DNA of 64,000 nt from an uncultured Bacilli bacterium (GTDB taxonomy: Bacteria > Bacillota_I > Bacilli_A > RF39 > UBA660), in assembly GCA_934119965.1 (NCBI GenBank), contig CAKOTA010000005.1, forward strand, positions 1-64,000, in the 5' to 3' direction. The notes under the pieces are model-generated. The model saw only the letters and a list, made by a program, of their open reading frames with translations, searched no databases and was not told the DNA's origin. Of this stretch, positions 1 to 9,014 are shown in pieces. Position numbers and translations under genes: made by a program. The stretch's first letter is position 1, and each line of letters starts with the position of its first letter.

Positions 1-12
1 TTCAGTTTGCAT
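1..12 (-). CDS. Start of a CDS running off the left edge
   Basis: Only four codons (M-Q-T-E) are visible, preceded by a strong AGGAGG site at about 21-26 on the opposite strand. It follows sigE on the same strand. In Bacillus the gene after spoIIGA-sigE is sigG, so sigG is possible by position, but the four residues do not identify it. Between it and sigE lie about 160 bases with no clear terminator and no convincing promoter. Confidence 0.5.
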
Positions 13-175
13 AATCATTCCTCCTTTAGTGAAGAAAGAATATCATTTATTTGTTTTAATGTAAAATGACTAATTTTATTATTTTTTAAGTCAATATTTA
101 AAATTGATCTAGTCAAATTTTAAATTTGAATGTAGTTTTTTATTGTTTTTATGAAAATTAGTAGTTTTTAATAAT

Positions 176-868
176 TTACATTTTAATTAATCCTTTTAAT
201 TTTCTAATAACCTTTTTTTCAATTCTCGAAATATAGCTTTGACTTATTCCTAAAACATTTGCCACATCTTTTTGAGTCATTTCTTCATTGTTATTTAATC
301 CATATCTCAAAGTCATTATCTGTTTGTCTCTAGCATTCAATTTACTAATTTCCATACTTAATAATTTTTTTTCATTTTCTTTTTCAATTCCTTTTGTTAC
401 TATATCGGGTTCAGTTCCAAGTATATCTTCTAAATGTAATTCATTCCCTTCTGAATCATAACTCAAACTATCCTCAAAAGAAATTTCAGTTCTTCTTTTT
501 TTATTCTTTCTTAAGAACATTAATATTTCATTATCTATACAACGAGAGGCATAGGTTGCTAACTTAATATTTTTATCTAATTTATATGTATTTACACCTT
601 TTATTAAACCTATTGTTCCAATACTTACTAAATCTTCTAAATCAACTCCTGTATTTTCATATTTTTTAGATAAGAAAACAACTAATCTTAAATTATGTTC
701 TATTAATTTACTTCTGGCATATTCATCACCCTCCATAGATTTTGTTACATAATAAACTTCATCTTCTTTTGAAAGTGGTTCTGGCAGTTTATCTGTACTA
801 CCAATAAAAAACATATTATTCTCATCTCTAAAATATCTTAATATTTTATATAATAATTTTTTTAACAT
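176..868 (-). CDS. sigE: RNA polymerase sporulation sigma factor SigE, proform
   Basis: Mother-cell sigma factor of early sporulation, about 230 residues. The order is a short basic/hydrophobic pro-sequence (residues 1 to about 25), region 2 with IEHNLRLVVFLSKKYENTG and SIGTIGLIKGVNTY, and a C-terminal region 4 helix-turn-helix with TQKDVANVLGISQSYISRIE. This closely follows Bacillus SigE. The ATG at 868 is chosen over an upstream in-frame start because a GGAGG site precedes it and because it overlaps the spoIIGA stop (ATGTTAA), the usual coupled arrangement. The pro-sequence would be removed by SpoIIGA, encoded just upstream. Confidence 0.96.
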   Translation of the reverse strand: MLKKLLYKILRYFRDENNMFFIGSTDKLPEPLSKEDEVYYVTKSMEGDEYARSKLIEHNLRLVVFLSKKYENTGVDLEDLVSIGTIGLIKGVNTYKLDKNIKLATYASRCIDNEILMFLRKNKKRRTEISFEDSLSYDSEGNELHLEDILGTEPDIVTKGIEKENEKKLLSMEISKLNARDKQIMTLRYGLNNNEEMTQKDVANVLGISQSYISRIEKKVIRKLKGLIKM

Positions 869-1644
869 TTTCCCTCCATTATAGTTGTATTTAAAATACA
901 ATCTATTCCTTCCATTTTTAAATTTTTTATAAATCCAACTAATACATTTTCTTTAATACCAACATCACTAATTTCAATTTTATCTACTTTTATACATTTT
1001 ATTAATCCATTTTCTTTTATTGTTGTATATGGAATTAGATAATAATCATTTATATTTTTTATTATATTATCTTTTAATATTATTACTGGCTTATTTGTAA
1101 TTGGATCTTTTAGTTTATTTCCTGTATCTAAAAATCCATTTACTTTATATACCTTATTATTAAAATATATATTTACTTTATGATATAAAGAGTAAGTATT
1201 TTTCAAAGATTTAGCTTGTCTTATATAAATATATATTATTATTGGTGAAATTATGATTAAAAATATAAAGTTAATTGATAATCCATTATGGTAGAATACT
1301 AATCCTTCTTGTTTGTATGAGAACTGGACATTTAAAAAATATAAGAATCCCCCCAAAAGAATACTGTTAATATATAGAAATCCTAAATTTCTTAATGTAT
1401 ATTTTAAATCTTTATATTTAAATGTTACTAGCAACATCAACAAACTGATTACAAATTTAATCAGAAAAAGCTCAAAATTATTTATTTTCATAAATAATAC
1501 AAATATACTTAGTCCACCTAAAGTGGAGCCTAACAGTAATCTTTTAATGCTGATATTTCTTCTTAATACGATTGATACACTTAATAATAATATAAAATCA
1601 AAACAAAAATTAAGCAGAAATATCATATCTAAATATATTTTCAT
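862..1644 (-). CDS. spoIIGA: Sporulation sigma-E factor-processing peptidase SpoIIGA
   Basis: Membrane aspartic protease that activates pro-SigE. The N-terminal half (to about residue 145) has about five hydrophobic segments. The C-terminal domain contains the DTG catalytic motif at about 173-175 in FLDTGNKL, as in the retropepsin-like SpoIIGA domain. The start at 1644 (MKIYLDMIF) follows a GGTGATAAT site. The frame stays open upstream to 1728, but that extension runs through a terminator. About 260 residues, a little shorter than the Bacillus protein. It overlaps sigE by 7 nt, so translation is coupled. Confidence 0.95.
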   Translation of the reverse strand: MKIYLDMIFLLNFCFDFILLLSVSIVLRRNISIKRLLLGSTLGGLSIFVLFMKINNFELFLIKFVISLLMLLVTFKYKDLKYTLRNLGFLYINSILLGGFLYFLNVQFSYKQEGLVFYHNGLSINFIFLIIISPIIIYIYIRQAKSLKNTYSLYHKVNIYFNNKVYKVNGFLDTGNKLKDPITNKPVIILKDNIIKNINDYYLIPYTTIKENGLIKCIKVDKIEISDVGIKENVLVGFIKNLKMEGIDCILNTTIMEGKC

Positions 1645-1659
1645 ATTATCACCATTTTT

Positions 1660-1693
1660 ATTATAAAAAAAAGACATATTAAAATATGTCGAT
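1660..1693 (-). promoter_or_regulatory. Candidate Spo0A-dependent promoter of spoIIGA
   Basis: Reading the minus strand, ATCGACA (6 of 7 with the Spo0A box TTCGACA) is followed after exactly 21 nt by TATAAT, 15 nt before the ATG. Spo0A-activated sigma-A promoters such as Bacillus spoIIG have an unusually wide spacing. The histidine kinase gene at 12715-13905 has the same geometry. The element overlaps the terminator of the preceding gene. Confidence 0.5.
1665..1690 (-). terminator. Rho-independent terminator after the HEXXH protein gene
   Basis: Perfect stem GACATATT/AATATGTC followed on the minus strand by eight T. It lies 7 nt past the stop of the 1697-2932 gene and inside the spoIIGA promoter region. 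Confidence 0.8.
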
Positions 1694-1696
1694 TTA

Positions 1697-2932
1697 TTAA
1701 ATTGTTTTAGGATTTTTTTCTTCATCATTAAGTAATAATTCTTTATATAATTCTTTTTGCCTTTCTTTTTCAGTAGAATTTAATTTTTCGAAATCAGCAA
1801 TTTTTTCATAAAAATCTTTAGGAACAACATCTTGTCCTTCTATTTTGTACTGATATGCTAGCTGTTTATATTTTTTTAGTAACTCTGGTTTATTTTTAAT
1901 AAATTCGTCGAAAAGTGTATCAACATTTATTTCTCTACCATTTATAACTCTTGTTTTTTCATTCATTTTTTTCAAATACTCTTCTTTTTGAGATTCTAAA
2001 CTCTGTAATGATTGTGAAGTCATTTTTATACCTAATTGTTGAAAATAGTTGAGTAAATATTGAATTCCATAGTATTCAGCATCTACTTCAATTAATGTAT
2101 TAGAATAATTATTATCATAATAATTATTCAGACCATGACATAAAATATGTTCTTTAATCAAATCTAATTCATATAAATTTGTACAACCATTTTTTAACAA
2201 TTTGTGTTGTTGTGTATGTCTCATTTCATGATAAAGTGTTTGCATTGCTCTAAAATCTTTACCATCGTATAAATTTTTTAATATATCTTTTTCTAGAGCA
2301 ACTGAATTTTCTATTGCCAAGCCATTAACTTTGCGTCCATTACTTGTCAAATCTTTAAATATATGACAATTTGATTGTTGTAGATTCAATGTTTTTAATA
2401 CAGCACAAATATGATTTATAAATAGTTTTTCGAATGATTCATAATCAATACATTTTTTCCCTCTAGAAATGCTAACCATAAGCATATTCATTAATATCCC
2501 ATTAGTTTCAGGATCGTTTCTTATCACATTACATTCTAAATAATTCTTTTCTATATCAGTTAATTCTTGATTCTGACTAATTTTATTACCTATATTTTTT
2601 ATATTATCATTATAATTAAATTTATTAATTATATAATTAACCGAATCAATTTCATAATTTTGTATTTTAAGTAGATTATTAAATAATGTGTTTATTTCAA
2701 TGTATTTTATATCACAATTTTCCAATATTTTAGTTAATTGTCTCAATTCAGTATCAATCTTATTTAAACTTTCTTTTAATTCTTCATTTTCTTTACCACA
2801 ATAATTACATACACCTTTGGTATAATCACCACCGCAAATTGGACATTTATTTTTACAAGACAAAACAATTTCAATCATTGGATTTATTTTTAAGTTCAGA
2901 CTAGTTAAAAGTTGTTCAATGTATTCTTCCAC
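1697..2932 (-). CDS. Zinc-ribbon protein with HEXXH metallopeptidase motif
   Basis: 411 residues, family not recognised. It has a zinc ribbon at about 30-45 (CPICGG then CNYCG), a helical middle part, and HEMRH at about 235-239, matching HEXXH of zinc metallopeptidases. Acidic residues downstream (EVDAEYYG) could supply a third ligand. No signal peptide or membrane segment is visible, so it is probably cytoplasmic. The start is GTG behind AGGTGATATT. It lies upstream of spoIIGA on the same strand but is separated by a terminator, so a sporulation role is not shown. Confidence 0.7.
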   Translation of the reverse strand: MEEYIEQLLTSLNLKINPMIEIVLSCKNKCPICGGDYTKGVCNYCGKENEELKESLNKIDTELRQLTKILENCDIKYIEINTLFNNLLKIQNYEIDSVNYIINKFNYNDNIKNIGNKISQNQELTDIEKNYLECNVIRNDPETNGILMNMLMVSISRGKKCIDYESFEKLFINHICAVLKTLNLQQSNCHIFKDLTSNGRKVNGLAIENSVALEKDILKNLYDGKDFRAMQTLYHEMRHTQQHKLLKNGCTNLYELDLIKEHILCHGLNNYYDNNYSNTLIEVDAEYYGIQYLLNYFQQLGIKMTSQSLQSLESQKEEYLKKMNEKTRVINGREINVDTLFDEFIKNKPELLKKYKQLAYQYKIEGQDVVPKDFYEKIADFEKLNSTEKERQKELYKELLLNDEEKNPKTI

Positions 2933-2962
2933 AATATCACCTATAATAATTATAACAACAAA

Positions 2963-2992
2963 ATAACTAGATTTAAAATTAAATCTAGTTAT
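2963..2992 (-). terminator. Terminator after the NlpC/P60-like gene
   Basis: A 12-bp perfect inverted repeat (ATAACTAGATTT and its complement) with a 6-nt loop, just past the stop at 3004. The T-tract on the minus strand is interrupted, so efficiency is uncertain. Confidence 0.6.
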
Positions 2993-3003
2993 TTAACATT
3001 TAT

Positions 3004-4116
3004 TTACACTCTAATTACTCTAGGATTAGATGCACCTGGAACATACATTGAATAAATAACAGTTATTCCATTAAAATTACCATGAACTGCATTACCATTA
3101 CCAATATATATAGCAACATGTGAACTACCAAAGCCACCATTTGCATAATACAAAATATCACCAGGTTGAACTGAATCAATTCCAACTTCATAGCCTATTT
3201 TTAGGAAATTTTCTGGTGTTAAAGAATGAAGTGTAATTCCTCCAAAATTTTCCTCTAGCCAAGCTGTTTTACCAACAGTATTTATTGATGCTTCTGCTAT
3301 CTCACTACAAAGTCCAGATGAACCTACTAATGAAAGAGCCTTATTAACTATTGGATTACTTCTATCATAAGAATTTTGAGCTGAAGTATAGTTATTGTTT
3401 GAGTAACTAGGTGTATAAGAATATTTACTTTCAATTTTAAATTTAGTCTTAACAGGGTCACTTGTATTTCCATTTATATCTTGAATTACAAATTCTAATT
3501 CATATTCACCAACTTCAGTTGGTAATTTTTCATAATTAGTTAATTTTAAATTGGAACAACTATAACTATTATCCGTACAACTTTCTATAAATGAATTAAT
3601 ATCAACTTCTTCTCCTTCTTTGATAGTTATTTCTTTTAGTTTCAAAATCGGTTTTTCATTATCAATAATTGTAATTGTTGTATTAAATTTATTTTTATTA
3701 TTAGTTATTTGAATATTATATTTTCCTGATTTAGGTAAAATATTTTTTTCTTTTATACCTTCTTTTAATTCATCATTTATAATTGCCTCTTCTTTAGAAA
3801 TAACTGAATTATTTTCATCTAGATAAATAGTTGTTAATTTAACTTCATTATTAAAACAATCAGTAATTTTTAATTTCCAATCTTTAAATACATCTAAATT
3901 ATTATTCAATAAACTATTAGTACTATGTTTTAAATCAATAATAAAATCATTAACATTAATGTCATCATTAGAATTTAGCTTAATATTTTTCTTGATAAAA
4001 CTATTAGTATTATTGGTAACAATTGGTTTTATTTCTTTTTTCGGTATATTGATAACTATTATAGGTATCAACAATATTATTATAAAAATTATTAAAAACA
4101 AGTATCTTTTTTTCAT
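3004..4116 (-). CDS. Membrane-anchored Ig-like/NlpC-P60-like cell wall hydrolase
   Basis: 370 residues. An N-terminal signal anchor (residues 5-24) is followed by an extracellular part with an Ig-like repeat around 150-230 (DNEKPILKLKEITIKEGEEV, as in DUF5011-type domains), a Tyr/Ser/Asn linker, and a C-terminal NlpC/P60-like domain. The candidate triad is Cys270 (GLCSE), His333 (SSHVAIYIGNG) and His345. The QPGDILYY segment is typical of the fold. Likely a peptidoglycan endopeptidase outside the membrane. The usual DCSG around the cysteine reads LCSE, so the domain is divergent. Start by GAGGTG, 5 nt from ATG. Confidence 0.75.
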   Translation of the reverse strand: MKKRYLFLIIFIIILLIPIIVINIPKKEIKPIVTNNTNSFIKKNIKLNSNDDINVNDFIIDLKHSTNSLLNNNLDVFKDWKLKITDCFNNEVKLTTIYLDENNSVISKEEAIINDELKEGIKEKNILPKSGKYNIQITNNKNKFNTTITIIDNEKPILKLKEITIKEGEEVDINSFIESCTDNSYSCSNLKLTNYEKLPTEVGEYELEFVIQDINGNTSDPVKTKFKIESKYSYTPSYSNNNYTSAQNSYDRSNPIVNKALSLVGSSGLCSEIAEASINTVGKTAWLEENFGGITLHSLTPENFLKIGYEVGIDSVQPGDILYYANGGFGSSHVAIYIGNGNAVHGNFNGITVIYSMYVPGASNPRVIRV

Positions 4117-4166
4117 ACTGCACCTCTATGTCATTATTATAATTAAAATCTATAAAAATGTAAAGA

Positions 4167-4187
4167 AAAAGGATATATTATCCTTTT
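4167..4187 (-). terminator. Terminator overlapping the pnp stop codon
   Basis: Stem AAAAGGATA/TATCCTTTT with a 3-nt loop includes the TAA of pnp and continues into T-rich sequence on the minus strand. Confidence 0.65.
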
Positions 4188-6316
4188 AATGCTTCTTTTC
4201 TTGAAAGATTCAATCTTCCTTTTTTATCATATCCTAATGATTTAACTAAAATTTCATCACCAACTTTAACTAAATCACTTGGTTTTTCTACTCTTTCGTT
4301 TGCTAACTGAGAAACATGAACCAATCCTTCACATCCAGGCCATAATTCTACAAAACAACCAAATTCTTCTACTTTAACTACTTTACCTTTATAAATAACA
4401 TTATCTTCTACTTCTCTAACAATTGATTTAATCATTTCTGCTGTTTTTTCAATTATTTCTTTATCAGTATGATAAATAGTAACTTTACCATCGTCAGCTA
4501 AGTCAACTTTAACAGCATTTACATCAGTAACTGTATTTACATTAGAAGCGTCACAAATTATCTTAGTGATTGTTTCTCCACCTCTACCAATAACATCTTT
4601 GATTTTGTTTGGATCAATTGTAAATATCATTGTTTTTGGAGCATATTTAGAAACTTCTTTACGAGGTTCAGCTATTTGTGCTTCCATTACATCTAATATT
4701 TCCATACGAGCTTGTTTAGCTTGCGCTAAAGCTTCTCTTAAAATTTCTTTTGTTATTCCTTTAATTTTGATATCCATTTGTAATGAACAAATACCTTTTC
4801 TTGTTCCTCCTACTTTGAAGTCCATATCACCTAAGTGGTCTTCCATACCTTGAATATCAGTTAATATTGTATATTCTTTTTCATCTTTAGATGTGATTAA
4901 TCCCATAGCAATTCCAGCAACTGGAGCTTTAATTGGAACACCTGCTGCCATTAAACTCATACATCCAGCACATATTGTTGCTTGACTACTTGAACCATTA
5001 GATTCTAATATTTCTGATACAACTCTTACTGTATATGGAAATTCATCTTCAGAAGGCATTACTTGTTTTAAACATCTTTCTCCTAAAGCCCCATGACCTA
5101 TTTCTCTTCTACCTGGTGAACCATATCTACCAGTTTCCCCAACTGAAAATTGAGGAAAATTATAATGTAACATAAAGTGCTTTTCAGCTTCTAAACTAAT
5201 TCCATCTAAGGCTTGATATTCATTTAATGCCCCTAAAGTTGTTACAGCTAATGCTTGAGTTTCACCTCTTGTAAATAAGGCACTACCATGAGTTCTAGGA
5301 AGTAAATCTATATCTGTTGATAATGGTCTTATTTCAGTCATACTTCTACCATCAGATCTTGTTTTTTCATTAACTGTTATTGATCTAAATATATCATATT
5401 CGATAGATTCTAATACTAATTTAACTTTAGTAATTAAAATATTTAATTCATCTTTTTCTAAGTCAGAATTTTCTTCTGTGTATTTATTTACAACTTCTTC
5501 TTTTACAGCATCTATTGCTGCATATTTTTCTAATTTTTCTTTAATACGCATTGCTTTATCTAATTTAGAAGCAGCAAGTTCATATATTTCATTTCTTAAA
5601 CTATCTTCTATTTCTAGTTTTTCATATTCCATTTTTTCTTCACCAATTTCATCGATGATTTTTTCTTGGAATTCACATAGTTCTTTAACTGCTTCATGAC
5701 CAAACATTAGTGCTTCTAACATATCTTCTTCTGATACTTCTTTAGAACCAGCTTCAACCATATTTATAGCATATTTAGTTCCTGCAACAGTTAGGTCAAT
5801 ATCAGATACTTCTAGTTGATCTGGAGTTGGATTGATAATAAATTTGCCATCAATTCTACCTACTTTTACACCAGCTATTGGTCCATCAAATGGTATTTTT
5901 GATATGCTTGTACATAAACTTGATCCAAACATAGCAGTAAGTTCTGGTGAATAATCATTATCTACTGATAATACTGTGTTTACTACTTGAACTTCATTTC
6001 TGAAATCACTTGGAAACATTGGTCTCATAGGTCTATCTATCATACGAGCCGCTAATGTCGCAGCATCTGTTGGACGACCTTCTCTTTTTATAAATCCACC
6101 TGGTATTTTACCAACTGAGTATAATTTTTCTTGATATAGTACCATTAATGGAAAAAAATCTGATAGAATATTCGCATTTTTAGATACTACTGCTGTTGAT
6201 AGTATAACTGTATCCCCATATCTTACTAAAACAGCACCATGAGCTTGTTTGGCAAGCTCACCATGTTCTACTACTAATTTTCTACCCCTAAAATCTAATT
6301 CAAATATTTTTTTCAT
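4178..6316 (-). CDS. pnp: Polyribonucleotide nucleotidyltransferase (PNPase)
   Basis: 3'-5' phosphorolytic exoribonuclease of RNA decay, about 712 residues, the usual length. Two RNase PH-like cores are visible (the second with [12 protein letters not shown] and GSSGDQ-type sequence SNGSSSQAT), then a KH domain ([19 protein letters not shown]) and a C-terminal S1 domain ([17 protein letters not shown]). The start at 6316 (MKKIFELDF) follows GAGGAGG; an earlier in-frame start lies inside the upstream hairpin and is not used. It follows rpsO on the same strand, a widely conserved order. Confidence 0.98.
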   Translation of the reverse strand: MKKIFELDFRGRKLVVEHGELAKQAHGAVLVRYGDTVILSTAVVSKNANILSDFFPLMVLYQEKLYSVGKIPGGFIKREGRPTDAATLAARMIDRPMRPMFPSDFRNEVQVVNTVLSVDNDYSPELTAMFGSSLCTSISKIPFDGPIAGVKVGRIDGKFIINPTPDQLEVSDIDLTVAGTKYAINMVEAGSKEVSEEDMLEALMFGHEAVKELCEFQEKIIDEIGEEKMEYEKLEIEDSLRNEIYELAASKLDKAMRIKEKLEKYAAIDAVKEEVVNKYTEENSDLEKDELNILITKVKLVLESIEYDIFRSITVNEKTRSDGRSMTEIRPLSTDIDLLPRTHGSALFTRGETQALAVTTLGALNEYQALDGISLEAEKHFMLHYNFPQFSVGETGRYGSPGRREIGHGALGERCLKQVMPSEDEFPYTVRVVSEILESNGSSSQATICAGCMSLMAAGVPIKAPVAGIAMGLITSKDEKEYTILTDIQGMEDHLGDMDFKVGGTRKGICSLQMDIKIKGITKEILREALAQAKQARMEILDVMEAQIAEPRKEVSKYAPKTMIFTIDPNKIKDVIGRGGETITKIICDASNVNTVTDVNAVKVDLADDGKVTIYHTDKEIIEKTAEMIKSIVREVEDNVIYKGKVVKVEEFGCFVELWPGCEGLVHVSQLANERVEKPSDLVKVGDEILVKSLGYDKKGRLNLSRKEALKG

Positions 6317-6338
6317 ATTTACCTCCTCATATATAAAA

Positions 6339-6358
6339 GGCACTCAAAAAAGAGTGCC
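6339..6358 (-). terminator. rpsO-pnp intergenic hairpin
   Basis: GGCACTC/GAGTGCC with a 6-nt loop, followed on the minus strand by TTTTATATA. It may partly terminate rpsO transcription or act as the processing/autoregulation hairpin in front of pnp. The short T-tract suggests read-through into pnp. Confidence 0.6.
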
Positions 6359-6370
6359 TACTATTTATAA

Positions 6371-6640
6371 TTATTTTCTTAAACCTAATTTTTTAATTAA
6401 GTCTCTATAACGAGTAACATCAGTTTTGTATAAGTATTGTAACATACTTCTTCTTTGACCAACTTTTTTAAGAAGTCCTCTTCTTGAATGGAAGTCATGT
6501 TGATGTTCTTTTAAATGTTCAGTTAAATCTTTGATTTCTTGTGTTAAGATTGCTATTTGAACTTCAGCTGAACCAGTGTCACCTTTGCTTCTAGCATATT
6601 CTTTAACAATTTTTTCTTTCATTTCTTTACTTAATGCCAT
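6371..6640 (-). CDS. rpsO: 30S ribosomal protein S15
   Basis: 89 residues, standard length for S15, which binds 16S rRNA helices early in 30S assembly. The sequence contains [14 protein letters not shown] and [14 protein letters not shown], the conserved RNA-binding part. The start at 6640 (MALSKEMKE) is preceded by AAAGGAGAAACT; an in-frame ATG six codons upstream overlaps that ribosome binding site and is rejected. It is transcribed ahead of pnp from the promoter at 6721-6749. Confidence 0.98.
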   Translation of the reverse strand: MALSKEMKEKIVKEYARSKGDTGSAEVQIAILTQEIKDLTEHLKEHQHDFHSRRGLLKKVGQRRSMLQYLYKTDVTRYRDLIKKLGLRK

Positions 6641-6714
6641 TTTAGTTTCTCCTTTCATTAAATTCGCATATTTCTAGGCAAAAGTCGGAGACTCATTTGT
6701 CCAAAAATAAGTAC
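6641..6714 (-). ncRNA. rpsO 5' leader, candidate S15 autoregulatory RNA
   Basis: About 75 nt between the predicted start site and the rpsO ATG. It contains short self-complementary segments (GGAC...GTCTCC) near the ribosome binding site. S15 represses its own mRNA in several bacteria, but I could not match a defined S15 leader class, so this is an inference from length and position. Confidence 0.35.
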
Positions 6715-6720
6715 ATATAT

Positions 6721-6749
6721 AATATACACTATATTATTATAATATGCAA
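6721..6749 (-). promoter_or_regulatory. Sigma-A promoter of rpsO-pnp
   Basis: TTGCAT, 17-nt spacer, TATATT on the minus strand, about 80 nt upstream of rpsO. Confidence 0.7.
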
Positions 6750-6770
6750 GTGATTTTTTTTATTATACAT

Positions 6771-7256
6771 CTATTTTACAAACTTAAATCCTGATATACT
6801 TATTTTAATTGTTCCTTGTAAATCTTTTTTGTTTATTAATCCGATCATTCTACTATCAAGTGAAGCTCCTCTATTATCACCTACAACGAAATAATAGTTT
6901 TCAGGAATTTTATCATATCCTAATTGTTTTAAATTAAAATCATCAGTTTCAACAGCAATAAATGGTTCTTCTATTTCTTTCCCATTAATATATAATTTGT
7001 TATTTTTATATTCTACAGTTTCGCCTGGTAATCCTATTATTCTTTTTACTAATCTTTCTTTATTATATTTTAAAACTACAATATCAAATCTATCATACGA
7101 TTGATCATATTTACTTAGTAATAAAAATTCATTATTTGATAGTGTTGGATACATAGATGTCCCATCTACTCTAACTGGAGATATAATAAACATTCTAATT
7201 AATATTACAATCATTGTTATTACTACATATGGTATTAATTCTTTTATAAATTTCAT
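6771..7256 (-). CDS. lepB: Signal peptidase I
   Basis: 161 residues, the short Gram-positive type. One N-terminal membrane segment (about 8-26) is followed by Ser34 in DGTSMYPTL and Lys71 in ERLVKRIIGLPGE, the Ser/Lys dyad, and by box E GDNRGASLDSRMIG. It cleaves signal peptides on the outer face of the membrane. It lies downstream of rplS behind a terminator; ATG follows AGGTGAT. Confidence 0.97.
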   Translation of the reverse strand: MKFIKELIPYVVITMIVILIRMFIISPVRVDGTSMYPTLSNNEFLLLSKYDQSYDRFDIVVLKYNKERLVKRIIGLPGETVEYKNNKLYINGKEIEEPFIAVETDDFNLKQLGYDKIPENYYFVVGDNRGASLDSRMIGLINKKDLQGTIKISISGFKFVK

Positions 7257-7290
7257 ATCATCACCTATTTAATTATACTACTTTTATTGA

Positions 7291-7317
7291 AAAATAAAAA
7301 GAGATTATTTGTCTCTT
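7291..7317 (-). terminator. Terminator at the end of rplS
   Basis: AAGAGA/TCTCTT stem spanning the rplS stop, followed on the minus strand by TTTTTATTTT. Confidence 0.7.
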
Positions 7318-7649
7318 CTTTCTTTAATTTTTGGTTGACTAACTAAGTCTCTTAAATATCCAAGTCTAGCTTGACGAACTTTACCTTTTCTAATTACTGT
7401 TATTGAATCAATTTTTGGTGAATTCATAGCAAATGTTCTTTCAACACCAATTCCTTGAGAAAGTTTTCTAACTATAAAGTTTCTTCCAACTCCTCTTTTT
7501 TTAATTGTAATAACAATTCCTTCAAAATCTTGGATTCTTTCTTTGTTACCTTCTTTGATTTTGTAACCTACTCTAACAGTGTCTCCTACTCTAAATTCTG
7601 GAAGATCTGTTCTTATTTGACTTTTAGTTATTTTTTCAACTAAATTCAT
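7305..7649 (-). CDS. rplS: 50S ribosomal protein L19
   Basis: 114 residues, usual length. It shows [30 protein letters not shown] and the basic C-terminus [15 protein letters not shown]19 sits at the 30S-50S interface. The start at 7649 (MNLVEKITK) follows AAAGGA at about 10 nt; the frame is open 22 codons further upstream but without a site. In most Bacillota it directly follows trmD; here two extra genes lie between. Confidence 0.97.
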   Translation of the reverse strand: MNLVEKITKSQIRTDLPEFRVGDTVRVGYKIKEGNKERIQDFEGIVITIKKRGVGRNFIVRKLSQGIGVERTFAMNSPKIDSITVIRKGKVRQARLGYLRDLVSQPKIKERRDK

Positions 7650-7743
7650 TCTCGCACGTCCTTTCTTTTGTCTTAATGTGATCATAATCATTAAATCATT
7701 CGAAAAGCGGATCACAACTTAATCATTTTAACATATTTTGGTA

Positions 7744-8520
7744 TTATTGTAAAGTCTCTAGTTTTAAAACTATTTGTTTTTCTATATTTTCAAGCTTGTT
7801 TTTTTCAAAACAATAACAATCTAAAATATTTTCTTCTATGTTTAAATCTTCAATGTTACTATAATCTATATTATCAGTATCACCGGAAAATAAAATCTTA
7901 TAATTTAATTTTTCATTCATTTTTTTAGTGAAAATCATTGATGGTATAAAAGTACTACCATATTCATTTTTGTACATCAAATGTTCTTTTTTTAAAATTG
8001 AAGCATTAATTGGATCTAATAAATATATATCATTGTCTATATCAACCCAAGTAACAACATGATTTACTTTAATTTCGTATTCACCTTTTGCATTCAATGT
8101 TCCATAAACATTTCCACAATCATATCCAATTTTCTTTAGGATTTCTGTAAAAAGACAATTAATATTTCGGCATAATCCCTTGCCATTAATAACATCTAAC
8201 CCTCTATAATTAATTATATCAAATTCAGGACTACTGGTATCAAAATTATCTCCATACGACAATAGACCATTATATGTCATCAAGGAAAATTCATTACAGA
8301 TATCAAAAGGATTATCATATTTATTTTTATAATAATTAGCTATTGCACTGATATATTCATTATATAATTTAATCAAATCATCATTATTATTTTCAAATTC
8401 AATTGTTTGTTCTTTTGTATCATTATATGATTTTACATTAATGTTAATATTTAATGTAATAATTACAATTAAAGATAATATTTCCATTTTAAGTATCTTA
8501 TATTTGTCTTGTTTTTTCAT
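7744..8520 (-). CDS. Membrane-anchored transglutaminase-like protein
   Basis: 258 residues. An N-terminal hydrophobic anchor (about 9-27) is followed by a transglutaminase-like core with candidate Cys117 (GKGLCRNINCLF), His154 (VNHVVTWVD) and Asp169 (LLDPIN). That is the Cys-His-Asp order of the transglutaminase/papain-like superfamily, probably facing outward. Bacterial members are often proteases or peptidoglycan-linked enzymes; the substrate is unknown. The ATG at 8520 is preferred over an upstream TTG because GGTGG precedes it. It sits between trmD and rplS, an unusual place. Confidence 0.7.
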   Translation of the reverse strand: MKKQDKYKILKMEILSLIVIITLNININVKSYNDTKEQTIEFENNNDDLIKLYNEYISAIANYYKNKYDNPFDICNEFSLMTYNGLLSYGDNFDTSSPEFDIINYRGLDVINGKGLCRNINCLFTEILKKIGYDCGNVYGTLNAKGEYEIKVNHVVTWVDIDNDIYLLDPINASILKKEHLMYKNEYGSTFIPSMIFTKKMNEKLNYKILFSGDTDNIDYSNIEDLNIEENILDCYCFEKNKLENIEKQIVLKLETLQ

Positions 8521-8566
8521 AAAAACCACCAAGCAAATATTATATTTATTTTTATTTTTTTGTCAA

Positions 8567-9010
8567 CTATCTGCTTCTATGTCTTACTTCTTCATATTCA
8601 TTTTCATAGTTTTTATTGAATTCTCTATACATAGCTTTTTCTCTTAATTCTTTTTGAATAAGGGTTATTTTTTTTAATAACAGATGTATATATTTATCGT
8701 CTAAGTATTTTTGATATTTATATTTAATAGTTTCTTTAAATCTTTCAATATCATTAAGTGCTTCTCTAAAATCAGTTGAATCATCATCATTTATATCAAT
8801 TAAATATTTAAGATAATATTCTAATTTTATCTTTAGTTTTCTTTTTAGAACTTTTTCGATAAAAGATGGTTTAATAATTATTAAACTTTTAACGCTTATA
8901 CCTGGTGTTTTTAATTTTTTGGGACTAATTTTATAACCATCCAACTTATCATAGTTTATAAATACTATTTCACCTTTATAATTACTTTTAGCAATCATAT
9001 AATTTTTCAT
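8567..9010 (-). CDS. Conserved-looking protein of unknown function
   Basis: 147 residues, not recognised. The N-terminal 50 residues are beta-rich (GEIVFINYDKLDGYKI) and the rest is predicted helical and highly charged with many Lys/Glu and Tyr, ending EEVRHRSR. No signal peptide or membrane segment. It starts 4 nt after the trmD stop, so it is co-transcribed and probably translationally coupled with trmD. Confidence 0.6.
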   Translation of the reverse strand: MKNYMIAKSNYKGEIVFINYDKLDGYKISPKKLKTPGISVKSLIIIKPSFIEKVLKRKLKIKLEYYLKYLIDINDDDSTDFREALNDIERFKETIKYKYQKYLDDKYIHLLLKKITLIQKELREKAMYREFNKNYENEYEEVRHRSR

Positions 9011-9014
9011 AATA

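Noticed and set aside
13..175. Sigma-G-type promoter (CATTTTA) before the gene at the left edge
   Set aside because: No matching -35 at 17-19 nt (the 5-mer there does not fit GHATR), and only four codons of the gene are visible.
4566..5699. Plus-strand open frames inside pnp
   Set aside because: pnp is a certain gene across the whole stretch; the reverse frames lack starts with ribosome binding sites.
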